Assembly: GCA_045630285.1 (NCBI GenBank)
Contig: JAZQSX010000019.1
Location: forward strand, 1-64,000
Length of the DNA stretch: 64,000 nt
Direction: 5' to 3'
Origin: RGIG3009 sp045630285
Lineage (GTDB): Bacteria; Bacillota; Clostridia; Oscillospirales; Acutalibacteraceae
A program made the position numbers and the translations under genes. This document shows positions 33,840-43,707 of this stretch, one piece after another. The notes beneath the pieces are model-generated. The model saw nothing but the letters and a program-made list of their open reading frames with translations, had not been told where the DNA came from and searched no databases. Each line of letters opens with the position of its first letter. The first letter of the stretch is position 1.

Positions 33840-35933
33840 ATGGCAACGTTGGTTATTGTGGAATCTCCTGCAAAAGCCAAAACGATACAGAAATACCTGG
33901 GCGCAGGTTACGAGGTGGTCGCTTCCATGGGCCACATTCGTGATCTGCCCAAAAGCCTGCTTGGCGTGGATGTAAAGCACGATTTTAAGCCCCGATACGT
34001 GGATATTGCGGGCAAATCGGCGTTGATCCGCCGACTGAAGGCGTTGGCGGCTGAGAGCAGCAGCGTTATTCTCGCAACCGACCCGGACCGTGAGGGCGAA
34101 GCGATCTCGTGGCACTTGGCGCAGATGCTGAAGGTGGATCTGAACGATAAAAATCGAGTGACCTTTAACGAGATCACCAAAAGCGGCGTGCAGCAGGGAA
34201 TGCAAGCTCCCCGCCGTGTCGATATGGATCTGGTGAACGCCCAGCAAGCACGGCGTGTGCTGGATCGCTTGGTGGGTTATCAGCTCAGCCCGTTCTTGTG
34301 GAAAAAGATCCGCAAGGGCCTGTCTGCAGGACGTGTGCAATCGGCGGCAGTCAGCTTGGTGGTTGACCGTGAAAACGAGATCCGTGCGTTTGTGAGTGAG
34401 GAATACTGGACGGTGGATGCGCTGCTGTCCGCTTCTGATGTTGCGTCGACCTTCGCTGCACGCCTGTACGGTGTGGGCAAGGGAAAGATCAAGATCCGTG
34501 ACAAGGAGCAGGCGGATGCCGTGCTGGCGGAGATCCGTCCCGAGACCTTTACGGTGTCGTCGGTCAAGCGTGGCGTGCGCAAGGTATCGCCGGCGCCGCC
34601 ATTTATCACCTCGACCATGCAGCAGGAGGCCAGCCGCAAGCTCGGTTTCTCCTCCAAGCGTACTATGAAAGCTGCGCAGGAGCTGTACGAAGGTGTGGAG
34701 CTGGGTGAGCTCGGCGCTATGGGTCTGATCACGTATATGCGTACGGATTCGCTGCGCATCTCGGAGGACGCCCGTCGGGAGGGCAACGAGTATATCCGCT
34801 CCCGCTACGGTGAGAAGTATCTTCCTGAAAAGGCACGGTACTATAAGTCCCGCCAGGGTGCTCAGGATGCACACGAGGCGATCCGCCCGTCGGTGCCGTC
34901 GCTGTCTCCCGACCGTGTCAAGGCGCACCTGACGAGCGATCAGTATCGCTTGTATAAGCTGATTTGGGAGCGCTTTATTGCCAGCCTGATGGCAAACTGC
35001 GTGCAGGATACCTGCCAGGCAGAGATCACCGCCGGCAAGTATGTGTTCAAGGCGTCGGGCCACACCGTGCGCTTTGACGGCTATACCACGCTGTACGTGG
35101 AAAGCCGTGATGAAGAAGACGAAGCAGGCGGCGCTCTGCCGCCGTTGACCGAGGGCCAGGTGCTGTCGCTGTGCGACCTGCAGAGTGCGCAACATTTCAC
35201 CCAGCCGCCGGCTCGGTATAACGAAGCGACACTGATCAAGGCTATGGAGGAAAACGGCATTGGCCGTCCCTCCACCTATGCGCCGACGATCAGCACTGTG
35301 CTGACGCGTGAGTACATTGAGCGGGAAGGAAAATCGCTCAAGCCGACGGCGCTCGGCGAGGTCACGACGCAGTTGATGAAGGAGCAGTTCCCCGAGGTGG
35401 TGGACACCGAGTTTACCGCCAATATGGAGCGGCAACTGGATGACGTGGAATCCGGCGACTGTGACTGGGTGCAGATGCTGCACACCTTCTACGAAGGGTT
35501 TGAAAAGACGCTGGCTAAGGCAGAGGAATCGCTGTCCGGCGAGCGTATTCAGGTGCCGGAGGAGGAGTCGGAGGAGCTGTGCGACAAGTGTGGTCGCCGT
35601 ATGGTGATCAAGAGCGGTCGCTTCGGCAAATTCCTGGCGTGTCCCGGGTATCCGACCTGTAAAAACACCAAGCCGCTGGTTAATAAAACAGCGGGCACCT
35701 GCCCGAAGTGCGGTGGAGCCGTCGTGGCGAAGAAGTCCAAACGGGGTCGGGTGTTCTACGGCTGTGAAGCCTATCCCAAGTGTGATTTCGTGACCTGGAA
35801 CGAGCCAACGGCGCAAACCTGCCCCAACTGCGGCAAGACGCTGTTCCGTAAGAAGGGCCGCAGTGCCGGCGTCGAGTGCTTGGCCGATGGCTGCGGTTAT
35901 GAAAAGAGCGGTCGAGGCAAGAGCGATGAGTGA
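33840..35933 (+). CDS. topA: DNA topoisomerase I
   Basis: Type IA topoisomerase that relaxes negative supercoils. The 697 aa product has the Toprim domain with ATDPDREGEAISWHL, active tyrosine Y299 in TYMRTDS, and three C-terminal four-cysteine zinc ribbons (CDKCG...CPGYPTC, CPKCG...CEAYPKC, CPNCG...CLADGC). The ATG at 33840 is preferred over a GTG three codons upstream because the protein then begins MATLVIVESPAKA as in the family. Its end overlaps trmFO by eight bases. Confidence 0.98.
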   Translation: MATLVIVESPAKAKTIQKYLGAGYEVVASMGHIRDLPKSLLGVDVKHDFKPRYVDIAGKSALIRRLKALAAESSSVILATDPDREGEAISWHLAQMLKVDLNDKNRVTFNEITKSGVQQGMQAPRRVDMDLVNAQQARRVLDRLVGYQLSPFLWKKIRKGLSAGRVQSAAVSLVVDRENEIRAFVSEEYWTVDALLSASDVASTFAARLYGVGKGKIKIRDKEQADAVLAEIRPETFTVSSVKRGVRKVSPAPPFITSTMQQEASRKLGFSSKRTMKAAQELYEGVELGELGAMGLITYMRTDSLRISEDARREGNEYIRSRYGEKYLPEKARYYKSRQGAQDAHEAIRPSVPSLSPDRVKAHLTSDQYRLYKLIWERFIASLMANCVQDTCQAEITAGKYVFKASGHTVRFDGYTTLYVESRDEEDEAGGALPPLTEGQVLSLCDLQSAQHFTQPPARYNEATLIKAMEENGIGRPSTYAPTISTVLTREYIEREGKSLKPTALGEVTTQLMKEQFPEVVDTEFTANMERQLDDVESGDCDWVQMLHTFYEGFEKTLAKAEESLSGERIQVPEEESEELCDKCGRRMVIKSGRFGKFLACPGYPTCKNTKPLVNKTAGTCPKCGGAVVAKKSKRGRVFYGCEAYPKCDFVTWNEPTAQTCPNCGKTLFRKKGRSAGVECLADGCGYEKSGRGKSDE

Positions 35934-37239
35934 GCGTATTACCGTGCTGGGCGGCGGTCTGGCGGGCTGTGAAGCCGCTTGGGCGATCGCCGGCGCCGGT
36001 GTGGCGGTGACGCTTGTCGAAATGAAGCCGCACAAGTATACGCCGGCACACCGTGTACCGCTGTTTGCCGAATTGGTGTGCTCCAACTCGCTGAAAGCGG
36101 CACGGCTGGAGAGTGCGGCGGGTCTGCTAAAGGAAGAAATGGCGCAGCTGGGCTCGCTGTGTGTAGAGGTAGCACGGGAGTGCTCCGTGCCTGCGGGCGG
36201 TGCGTTGGCGGTAGATCGGGAGCGTTTTTCGGCCGAGATCACACGGCGTATCACGGAGCATCCGTTGATTACGGTGGAGCACCGTGAGGTAACGGCGCTT
36301 CCCGAAGAGGGGCTGACGGTGGTAGCCACCGGGCCGTTGACGTCGGATGCGTTGGCGGAGGACATTGTCCGCCGATTTGGTGACGGACTCAGCTTTTACG
36401 ATGCGGCGGCGCCGATCGTTACGGCGGAGAGCGTCGATATGTCGATAGCGTTCCGTGCTTCGCGGTATGACCGTGAGGAAAGCGGCGAGGGTGATTACAT
36501 CAACTGTCCGATGAACAAAGCGGAGTACGAAGCGTTCCACGAAGCGTTGGTCAACGCTGAAATCGCACAGCTGCACGAGTTTGATAAGCCGAAGGTGTAC
36601 GAGGGCTGTATGCCGATCGAGGTGTTGGCTCGCCGTGGCACAGATGCGATCCGTTTTGGCCCGATGAAGCCGGTAGGTTTGCGTGATCCCAGGACGGGAC
36701 ATCGACCGTGGGCAGTGCTGCAGCTGCGCACCGAAAATGCCGACGGTACGCTGTATAATTTGGTCGGTTTTCAGACGAATTTGAAGTTTTCCGAGCAAAA
36801 ACGGGTATTTTCGATGATTCCCGGGCTGGAAAATGCGGAGTTTATGCGGTACGGTGTGATGCATCGGAACACGTTTCTGGATTCCCCTCGTCTGCTGACG
36901 CAGGATTTTCGCTGCAAAGCGTTGCCGCATCTGTTCTTTGCGGGGCAGATGACCGGCGTGGAAGGATATATGGAGTCGGCGGCGTCCGGTATTCTTGCCG
37001 GAATGAATGCGGTGCGTGCCTTGCACGGAGAGGCGCCGCTGCTGCTGCCGGGTGAGACGATGATGGGGGCGCTGTCGGCGCATATCACCGACACATCCGT
37101 GAAGGAGTTTCAGCCCATGGGGGCGAATTTTGGCGTATTACCGCCGCTTGCCGAGCATATTCGGGACAAGCGGGAGCGCTATGCAGCGTTGTCTGCACGG
37201 GCGTTGAAGCGGTTGAAGGAGGTTTTAGTATGCGAGTAA
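35926..37239 (+). CDS. trmFO: tRNA (uracil-54-C5) methyltransferase, folate-dependent
   Basis: TrmFO (Gid) is an FAD enzyme that makes ribothymidine 54 in tRNA using methylenetetrahydrofolate. The 437 aa product begins MSERITVLGGGLAGCEAAWA (FAD dinucleotide fold) and contains CSNSLK, GGALAVDRERFS, CPMNKAEY and FFAGQMTGVEGYMESAASG. Its ATG lies inside the last codons of topA, the conserved topA-trmFO order of Bacillota. The last ten bases overlap plsX. Confidence 0.97.
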   Translation: MSERITVLGGGLAGCEAAWAIAGAGVAVTLVEMKPHKYTPAHRVPLFAELVCSNSLKAARLESAAGLLKEEMAQLGSLCVEVARECSVPAGGALAVDRERFSAEITRRITEHPLITVEHREVTALPEEGLTVVATGPLTSDALAEDIVRRFGDGLSFYDAAAPIVTAESVDMSIAFRASRYDREESGEGDYINCPMNKAEYEAFHEALVNAEIAQLHEFDKPKVYEGCMPIEVLARRGTDAIRFGPMKPVGLRDPRTGHRPWAVLQLRTENADGTLYNLVGFQTNLKFSEQKRVFSMIPGLENAEFMRYGVMHRNTFLDSPRLLTQDFRCKALPHLFFAGQMTGVEGYMESAASGILAGMNAVRALHGEAPLLLPGETMMGALSAHITDTSVKEFQPMGANFGVLPPLAEHIRDKRERYAALSARALKRLKEVLVCE

Positions 37240-38273
37240 TCGTGGATGCCTACGGCGGCGATAACGCACCGTTGGAGGTTGTCAAGGGTGCTGTACAGGC
37301 ACGGGATGCGTACGGTGTGGAAATCGTGCTGACGGGTAACGAGGAAGAGATCCGTCGCATTGCCAAGGAGCAGGAGCTGTCGCTGGACGGGATCGAGATC
37401 GTCCATGCAACGGATGTGATCGAGATGAGCGACAGCCCGAAGTCGATTTTGCGTGAACACAAGGATTGTACTATGGCGGTGGGTCTGCGCCTGTTGGCGG
37501 AGGGCCGTGGCGATGCGTTCGTTTCGGCGGGCAGCACCGGCGCACTGCTGATGGGCGGCAGCTTTATCATTAAGCGTATCAAGGGTATTTCCCGTGCGGC
37601 TCTGGCGGCGATCATGCCGGCAGGCGGCCGGGAGAAGCCGTATATGCTGTTGGATTCCGGCGCAAACGTGGAATGTCGCCCCGAAATGCTGCTGCAGTTT
37701 GCGCAGATGGGCAGCTTGTATATGACGCACCTCTTCAACGACGGCGAGCCGGCCACGGTGGGCCTTCTGAACGTCGGCACCGAGGATACCAAGGGTGGCG
37801 AGCTACAGCGTGAGGCACATGCGCTGTTACGTGAGAGTGATCTCAACTTTATCGGTAACGTCGAGGCTCGTGACGTGCCGAGCGGCGTAGCGGACGTGAT
37901 CGTGGCGGACGGATTCTCCGGCAACGTGTTGCTCAAGACTGTTGAAGGCACCGCCCATATGGTCATGGGCTTTGTCAAAGGCGTATTTTATGCCAATCTG
38001 CTTACCAAGCTCAGCGCATTGCTGGTGAAATCCCGATTGAGCGGGCTGAAAAAGAAGATGTCCACTGCCGAGTACGGCGGTGCGCCGTTGCTTGGCGTGT
38101 CCAAGCCGGTCATCAAGGCACACGGCAATTCCAATGCGCTGGCGATCCAGAATGCGGTGCGTGTAGCGGCGGAGTTTGCCAAGGCGGGCGTTATCGAAAA
38201 GATTACGGAGCAGTTGCAGAAAGAGGAGGTCGCCGCAGATGGTGCTGCAAAAGCTGACGTATCTGCTGAGTGA
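37230..38273 (+). CDS. plsX: Phosphate acyltransferase PlsX
   Basis: PlsX converts acyl-ACP to acyl-phosphate for phosphatidic acid synthesis with PlsY. The 347 aa length is normal; motifs are MRVIVDAYGGDNAP, SAGSTGALL, DSGANVECRPE and DGFSGNVLLKTVEG. The ATG has an AAGGAGG site within the end of trmFO. A serine-less ACP-like gene overlaps its 3' end by 35 bases, at the place where acpP usually lies. The fatty-acid genes fabD/fabG often found nearby are absent. Confidence 0.96.
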   Translation: MRVIVDAYGGDNAPLEVVKGAVQARDAYGVEIVLTGNEEEIRRIAKEQELSLDGIEIVHATDVIEMSDSPKSILREHKDCTMAVGLRLLAEGRGDAFVSAGSTGALLMGGSFIIKRIKGISRAALAAIMPAGGREKPYMLLDSGANVECRPEMLLQFAQMGSLYMTHLFNDGEPATVGLLNVGTEDTKGGELQREAHALLRESDLNFIGNVEARDVPSGVADVIVADGFSGNVLLKTVEGTAHMVMGFVKGVFYANLLTKLSALLVKSRLSGLKKKMSTAEYGGAPLLGVSKPVIKAHGNSNALAIQNAVRVAAEFAKAGVIEKITEQLQKEEVAADGAAKADVSAE

Positions 38274-38466
38274 TCGGTACGGATGTGATCCCGAGGACGT
38301 GGTAATGGCGGCGTCGCTGGACGATCTGAACATTACCGACGATGAGCGGTATGACGTAGCGACGTTATTGTGGGAGACGTATATTCCGGCAGCGTTGCCG
38401 GACGACTTTCCGCCGTTTGAGACGGTGGAGGATCTGGTAGGATTTATCGAAGACCGAATGGGGTGA
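38239..38466 (+). CDS. Acyl-carrier-protein-like protein lacking the phosphopantetheine serine
   Basis: A 75 aa acidic protein in the acpP position between plsX and rnc. Its layout follows ACP: helix 1 (LQKLTYLLSDRYG), CDPEDV, a loop (ASLDDL), helix 2 (ERYDVATLLWETY) and helix 3 near the end (TVEDLVGFIEDR). Where ACP has the GADSL site, this reads NITDDE, so Asp replaces the serine that carries 4'-phosphopantetheine. The ATG has an AGAGGAGGT site 8 bases upstream. It cannot be a normal acyl carrier; a structural or regulatory role with PlsX or RNase III is possible. Confidence 0.72.
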   Translation: MVLQKLTYLLSDRYGCDPEDVVMAASLDDLNITDDERYDVATLLWETYIPAALPDDFPPFETVEDLVGFIEDRMG

Positions 38467-38471
38467 CGGAT

Positions 38472-39161
38472 ATGAAAGAGAGTACGCGTGTGATGATGGA
38501 GCGCATCGGCTATACGTTTCGGGAGCCGATGCTGCTTGAAAATGCGCTGACGCATTCCTCCTATGCGAACGAAGGCAATCGAGGCTTGAAAAGCAACGAA
38601 CGGCTGGAGTTTTTGGGGGATTCGGTGTTGGGCTTTATCACCGCCGGCTATCTTTTCCGTCACGGTTCGGGACAGGAGGGCGAGCTGACACGCCTGCGGG
38701 CGTCGTTGGTATGCGAGAAGGCGCTGTGTGCCTACGCCCGCAAGCTGGGGTTGGGTGACAGCTTGCTGCTTGGGCGTGGGGAGCTGCGTGGCGGCGGTGC
38801 CGATCGCCCCTCCATTCTGGCAGATGCGTTTGAGGCTGTTATTGCCGCTATTTATCTGGACGGCGGCCTGACGGCAGCGGAAGCGTTTATTTTGCCGTAT
38901 ATCAAAGAGGAGTTGTCCCAGCAGCGGCGGCCGCAGTTCAAGGATTATAAGACCGCCCTGCAGGAGATCGTTCAACAAAACCCCGAAGAGCAACTGACCT
39001 ATCGGTTGGTGGGCGAATCGGGTCCGGATCACAACAAGCAGTTTACGGTGGAGGTCCACCTCAACTCCAATGTGATCGGTACCGGTCGAGGCCGGAGCAA
39101 GAAAGAGGCCGAGCAGCAGGCAGCGCGGGAAGCGCTCAAGCTGATGGGCTATGACGGATAA
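38472..39161 (+). CDS. rnc: Ribonuclease III
   Basis: RNase III cleaves double-stranded RNA in rRNA processing and mRNA turnover. The 229 aa product has the signature NERLEFLGDSVL (42-53), the second acidic site DAFEAVIAAIYLDGG, and a C-terminal dsRNA-binding domain from about residue 155 (DYKTALQEIVQ). I chose the ATG at 38472; a GTG at 38463 overlapping the previous stop is possible. smc and ftsY follow, the conserved rnc-smc-ftsY order. Confidence 0.97.
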   Translation: MKESTRVMMERIGYTFREPMLLENALTHSSYANEGNRGLKSNERLEFLGDSVLGFITAGYLFRHGSGQEGELTRLRASLVCEKALCAYARKLGLGDSLLLGRGELRGGGADRPSILADAFEAVIAAIYLDGGLTAAEAFILPYIKEELSQQRRPQFKDYKTALQEIVQQNPEEQLTYRLVGESGPDHNKQFTVEVHLNSNVIGTGRGRSKKEAEQQAAREALKLMGYDG

Positions 39162-39196
39162 TCCGGTGAAGCACACCGGACAGGAGATGTGACGAT

Positions 39197-42100
39197 ATGA
39201 TTCTGAAATCTTTGGAAATTCAGGGCTTTAAGTCCTTTCCCGATAAGACAGTACTGTCGTTTGGCAGCGGGATCACGGCGGTAGTCGGCCCGAACGGCAG
39301 CGGTAAGTCCAATATCAGTGACGCCGTGCGGTGGGTGCTGGGTGAGCAATCCAGTAAGACGCTGCGTGGCTCCAAAATGGAGGACGTGATCTTCAACGGC
39401 ACGTCCCAGCGCAAAGCGGTGGGATTTGCCGAGGTATCGCTGATCATTGATAACCGTGGTCGTGTACTGGACTTTGACTCGGACGACGTCAAGGTCACAC
39501 GCCGCTATTATCGTTCGGGCGAGAGTGAATATTTGCTGAACAACGCCACGGTGCGCCTCAAGGACGTGCAGCTGCTGTTTATGGATACCGGTCTCGGTCG
39601 GGACGGATATTCTATCATCGGTCAGGGCCGTATTGATGATATTGTGGCGTCCCGCTCCGATGAGCGCCGTGAGATCTTTGAGGAAGCGGCGGGCATTGCC
39701 AAATACCGTTACCGCAAGAACGAGGCGGAGCGTCGCTTGAAATCGGCGGAAGAAAACCTGCTGCGCCTGCGTGACATTTTGCAGGAGCTGGAAGAGCGTG
39801 TCGGCCCGCTGAAAACGCAGTCCGAAAAAGCGAAGAAATATTTGGAATACGCCCAAGAGAAAAAGGGCCTTGAGATCGGTGTGTGGCTGAAAACCATTGA
39901 CCGTTCCCGAGAGATGCTGCGTGAGCTGGATTCCCGCTTGGAATTGGCCCGTACGCAGTACGATACCGCCGGTGAAGCGCTGGACGAGACCGAGCGTGAG
40001 ATCGAAGCGCTGACCGAGGCGGCGCGCACGCTGGAAGTAGAACTGGAAACGCTGCGTGGCGAGGTATCGCACACCGAGGAAGAAGCGGTGCGCTGTGACG
40101 GCAACGCCGATCTGGTGCGCAACGACCGTGAGCACAACGAGGAGAACATTGCCCGTATCCGTGGCGAAAGTGAGCAGGCAGCGCTGGGACATCAGCAGTT
40201 GGATGAAGCGGTTGCCGAGCGTGAGGCGGAAATCGCTGCGAAGCAGGAGCAGATCGCCGAAGCTGAGCGTGCACAGGTGGCACTGGCTGAGGAGTGGGAA
40301 ACGCTGCTGCAGAGCAACGAGGAAGTCTCCGGCCGCATGGAGGAATTGAACCGTCAGGCTGCCGCTTATGCGACGGAGCTGTCGGATATTCGTGTGCGTG
40401 CCGTGACAGGCGAGTCGTCGTTGGCGGAGATCACGCTGCGTTTGTCGCAGTTGACGGCGTCGCTCGCAGGGCAGACTACCCAGCGGGATACCCTGCGTGC
40501 CGAATTGGACGCACTGCATACCGACGCCGAACAGCAGGCGGAGACCATTGCGCAGCTGCAAAATGCGGCACGGGGGTATGAGATGCGTCTGGCGTCCCGT
40601 ACGGCTCGCTTGGAGACGGCACGTCAGGAGGCAGACCGCCTGACGCTGGACGTGGAGGAAAAACAGCGCCGCATCCATTTGCTTGAGGAAATGGAACGCA
40701 ACCTGGAGGGCTTCTCCCACAGCGTGCGTATCGTGGCAAAGCAGGCACAGCGTGGCGAGCTGCGTGGCGTGCGTGGGCCGGTGTCCCGTTTGATCCAAAC
40801 CGACGGGGAGTATGCCCTGGCGATCGAAACGGCACTCGGAGGCGCAGCACAGCACATCATCGTCGACCGTGAAGAGGATGCCAAGCGGGGAATTGCGTAT
40901 TTGAAGGATACCAAAAACGGTCGTGCAACCTTCCTGCCGATCGCCTCGATCCATGGCACCGTGATGAAGGAAAAAGGCCTCACGGATGAGCCGGGCTTTG
41001 TGGGTATTGCTTCGGAGCTGGTGCGCACCGAGAAGGATTACGAGGAAATTGCGAATTATTTACTTGGCCGTGTTGCCGTGGCGGAGGATCTCGATTATGC
41101 CGTGGTCATCGCCCGGAAATACGGGTACAAGTTCCGTGTGGTAACGTTGGACGGCCAGGTCGTCAATGCCGGCGGTTCGCTGTCAGGCGGCTCTCACGTG
41201 AAGGAGGCAGGTTTGCTGTCTCGCCGCAGTGAGATCGAAAAGCTGGAGGTTCAGCGTAAAAAACTGGTTGAAAAGGAAGCGGCGGCTCGGGAAACGCTCA
41301 AGGGCTTGCAGCAGGAGGTAGCTTCCGTGCAGGCAGAGCTGTCCGGTATTCAGGGCGAGCTGACGACGGCGCAGGAGGATAACATCCGCCTGGAGGGCGA
41401 GCAGACCCGTGTGCAGGGCTTGCTGGATGCGTGCGTGGCTGCCGTAACGGCGGAAACGAACGAGATCGCCGAGCTTAACACCCGTGCCGAGGAGTGCCGC
41501 CAAAGCATGGCGGACGCCGAGGTGCAAACCGCTGCCGTGACGCAGAAAAAGGATGCGTTGGAGCAGGAGCTGGCATCGCTGGATGGCGGTCGTCAGCAGC
41601 TTGCTGCGGAGCGTGAGCGGTTGGCGGAGCGCATGAGCGAGCAAAAGCTGGCGGTGGTTGGATTCCACAAGGAGATCGAGGGTCTCCACGCAGCGATCGC
41701 CGAGCTGCGTGCACGGCAGGCCGACCAGGATGGCGCCCGTCTGCAGATGCAGGAAATGATCGCACAACTGGAACGGCGCAGCGAAGAGCTGACGGCGCAG
41801 GAGGCGCTGCTTCGTGAGCAGGCCGAGCATCTGCGTTTGCAGGCGAAGGAAACCGAAAACCGTATGCAGGCGCTCCAGCAGAAGCGTTTGGAGGACGAGG
41901 CTCGCCAGACGACGCTGCGTCAGCAGAACCGTGGCAAGCTGGAGGAGCGTGAACTGCTCGGCCGTGAGGTGGCTCGTTTGGAAGAAAAGTGCCTCACCGC
42001 TCAAAAAGAAACCGAGGATATTTTGCGTCGCTTGTATGAGGAATACGAGCTGACCCGCAGTGAGGCGGAGCAGCAGGCGGCGGTTATTGAGGATATGGGT

Positions 42101-42778
42101 CTGGCCACACGCCGCCTGACCGAGCTGAAGAACAAGATCCGTGCGCTTGGCAGCGTCAACGTGGATGCGATCGAGGAATACCGTGAGGTTAGCGAGCGCT
42201 ACGAGTTTCTCAGCACGCAGGTGCAGGATGTGGAGGTCTCCCGTGAGGAGCTGCTGAAGCTGATCGGCGATCTGACGGTCCAGATGCGTGAGATGTTTAT
42301 CGAGCGTTTCCGCCAGATCAACGTGCAGTTCGGCGAGGTGTTCCGTGATCTGTTTGGCGGCGGTAAAGCAGAGCTGGTGTTGACTGATCCCGACGATATT
42401 TTGAACTCGGGCATTGAAATGCACGCACAGCCGCCCGGCAAGGTCATCTTGAATATGGATGCACTCTCCGGCGGCGAAAAGGCGTTGGTGGCAACGGCGC
42501 TGCTGTTCGCGATTTTGCGGGTCACTCCGTCGCCGTTCTGTATGCTGGACGAGGTGGAAGCGGCGCTGGACGACGTCAACGTCGACCGCTATGCGCAGTA
42601 TCTCCGCCGTATGTGTGAAAAAACGCAGTTTATCGTCATCACGCACCGCCGTGGTACGATGGAAGAGGCCGACGTGCTGTACGGCGTGACGATGCAGGAG
42701 CAGGGTATTTCAAAGCTGCTGGAGCTGCGTGCCAGCGAGGTAGAGGCAAAGCTGGGTATCACCGGCGAAAACCCGTGA
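39197..42778 (+). CDS. smc: Chromosome segregation protein SMC
   Basis: SMC ATPase that with ScpA and ScpB forms the condensin that organises and segregates the chromosome. The 1193 aa product has Walker A GPNGSGKS (31-38), two long coiled coils (about 165-510 and 665-1010), a glycine-rich hinge around 515-650, the ABC signature LSGGEKALVATALLFAI, and Walker B MLDEVEAALDDVN. A GGAGATG site lies before the ATG. Length and layout are normal. ftsY follows 15 bases later. Confidence 0.98.
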   Translation: MILKSLEIQGFKSFPDKTVLSFGSGITAVVGPNGSGKSNISDAVRWVLGEQSSKTLRGSKMEDVIFNGTSQRKAVGFAEVSLIIDNRGRVLDFDSDDVKVTRRYYRSGESEYLLNNATVRLKDVQLLFMDTGLGRDGYSIIGQGRIDDIVASRSDERREIFEEAAGIAKYRYRKNEAERRLKSAEENLLRLRDILQELEERVGPLKTQSEKAKKYLEYAQEKKGLEIGVWLKTIDRSREMLRELDSRLELARTQYDTAGEALDETEREIEALTEAARTLEVELETLRGEVSHTEEEAVRCDGNADLVRNDREHNEENIARIRGESEQAALGHQQLDEAVAEREAEIAAKQEQIAEAERAQVALAEEWETLLQSNEEVSGRMEELNRQAAAYATELSDIRVRAVTGESSLAEITLRLSQLTASLAGQTTQRDTLRAELDALHTDAEQQAETIAQLQNAARGYEMRLASRTARLETARQEADRLTLDVEEKQRRIHLLEEMERNLEGFSHSVRIVAKQAQRGELRGVRGPVSRLIQTDGEYALAIETALGGAAQHIIVDREEDAKRGIAYLKDTKNGRATFLPIASIHGTVMKEKGLTDEPGFVGIASELVRTEKDYEEIANYLLGRVAVAEDLDYAVVIARKYGYKFRVVTLDGQVVNAGGSLSGGSHVKEAGLLSRRSEIEKLEVQRKKLVEKEAAARETLKGLQQEVASVQAELSGIQGELTTAQEDNIRLEGEQTRVQGLLDACVAAVTAETNEIAELNTRAEECRQSMADAEVQTAAVTQKKDALEQELASLDGGRQQLAAERERLAERMSEQKLAVVGFHKEIEGLHAAIAELRARQADQDGARLQMQEMIAQLERRSEELTAQEALLREQAEHLRLQAKETENRMQALQQKRLEDEARQTTLRQQNRGKLEERELLGREVARLEEKCLTAQKETEDILRRLYEEYELTRSEAEQQAAVIEDMGLATRRLTELKNKIRALGSVNVDAIEEYREVSERYEFLSTQVQDVEVSREELLKLIGDLTVQMREMFIERFRQINVQFGEVFRDLFGGGKAELVLTDPDDILNSGIEMHAQPPGKVILNMDALSGGEKALVATALLFAILRVTPSPFCMLDEVEAALDDVNVDRYAQYLRRMCEKTQFIVITHRRGTMEEADVLYGVTMQEQGISKLLELRASEVEAKLGITGENP

Positions 42779-42793
42779 TGAAAGGAGACCGTT

Positions 42794-43702
42794 ATGGGCT
42801 TTTTCAGTAAAATCGGCGAAGGACTTCGCAAGACCCGTGAGTCGTTGATGGGAACGGTCAACAGTATGTTGAAATCCTTTACCCGCATCGACGAGGAATT
42901 GTTTGAGGAACTGGAAGAAATACTTATTACCGGTGACGTCGGCGTTGCGACGGCGCAGGCGGTGTGCGACCGATTGCGTGATATGGTGAAGGAGCGCGGC
43001 ATCACCGATCCTGCCGAAATTCGGGGACTTTTGCGTGAAACGGTGGCTGAGATGCTGCACGGCGGTCAGGAATTGACGCTGACTACCAAGCCGTCGGTCA
43101 TTTTGGTGATCGGTGTCAACGGCGTGGGCAAGACGACCACCATCGGCAAGATGGCGGCACAGCTCAAAGCCGAGGGCAAGCAGGTGATCTTGGGCGCAGC
43201 GGATACCTTTCGTGCCGCCGCCATTGAACAGCTTGAGATCTGGTCGGAGCGTGCCGGTGTGGATATTATCCGCCACGGACAGGGCGCCGATCCGGCAGCG
43301 GTGGTGTTTGATACGCTGTCGGCGGCGAAGGCACGTGGTGCGGACGTCGTGATCTGCGATACCGCAGGCCGTTTGCACAACAAGAAAAACCTGATGGACG
43401 AGTTGCATAAGATCCGTCGGGTGATCGACCGTGAGGTGCCGGACGCCGACGTGGAGGTTTTGCTGGTGGTGGATGCCACGACCGGTCAAAACGCCGTCAA
43501 TCAGGCAAGAGAGTTCCGTCAGGTGGCGGGCATCACCGGCATCGTGCTGACCAAGCTGGACGGTACCGCCCGTGGCGGTGTCGTGCTGACCATTCGTGAA
43601 GAGCTGGAAGTGCCGGTTAAGTTTATCGGCGTGGGTGAGGGCATTGATGATCTGCAGCCCTTTGACGCCGAAGCGTTTGCCGACGGGTTATTTGGAGAGT
43701 GA
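42794..43702 (+). CDS. ftsY: Signal recognition particle receptor FtsY
   Basis: FtsY is the SRP receptor GTPase that delivers ribosomes making membrane proteins to SecYEG. The 302 aa product is the short form without a long acidic A domain: N domain helices (1-90), then G-domain motifs GVNGVGKTTT, the insertion-box region, DTAGRLHNKKNLMDEL and TKLDGTARGG, and the C-terminal GEGIDDLQPFD. An AAAGGAGA site precedes the ATG. It is co-transcribed with smc. Confidence 0.98.
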   Translation: MGFFSKIGEGLRKTRESLMGTVNSMLKSFTRIDEELFEELEEILITGDVGVATAQAVCDRLRDMVKERGITDPAEIRGLLRETVAEMLHGGQELTLTTKPSVILVIGVNGVGKTTTIGKMAAQLKAEGKQVILGAADTFRAAAIEQLEIWSERAGVDIIRHGQGADPAAVVFDTLSAAKARGADVVICDTAGRLHNKKNLMDELHKIRRVIDREVPDADVEVLLVVDATTGQNAVNQAREFRQVAGITGIVLTKLDGTARGGVVLTIREELEVPVKFIGVGEGIDDLQPFDAEAFADGLFGE

Positions 43703-43707
43703 CGGGT

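Noticed and set aside
33072..36365. A very long open frame (over 1000 codons) on the minus strand opposite dprA, topA and trmFO
   Set aside because: It mirrors codon bias of the true genes, has no recognisable domain and spans three well-supported coding regions.
39149..40954. Long minus-strand frame opposite smc
   Set aside because: Antisense shadow of the coiled-coil codons; composition is low complexity and no ribosome site fits.
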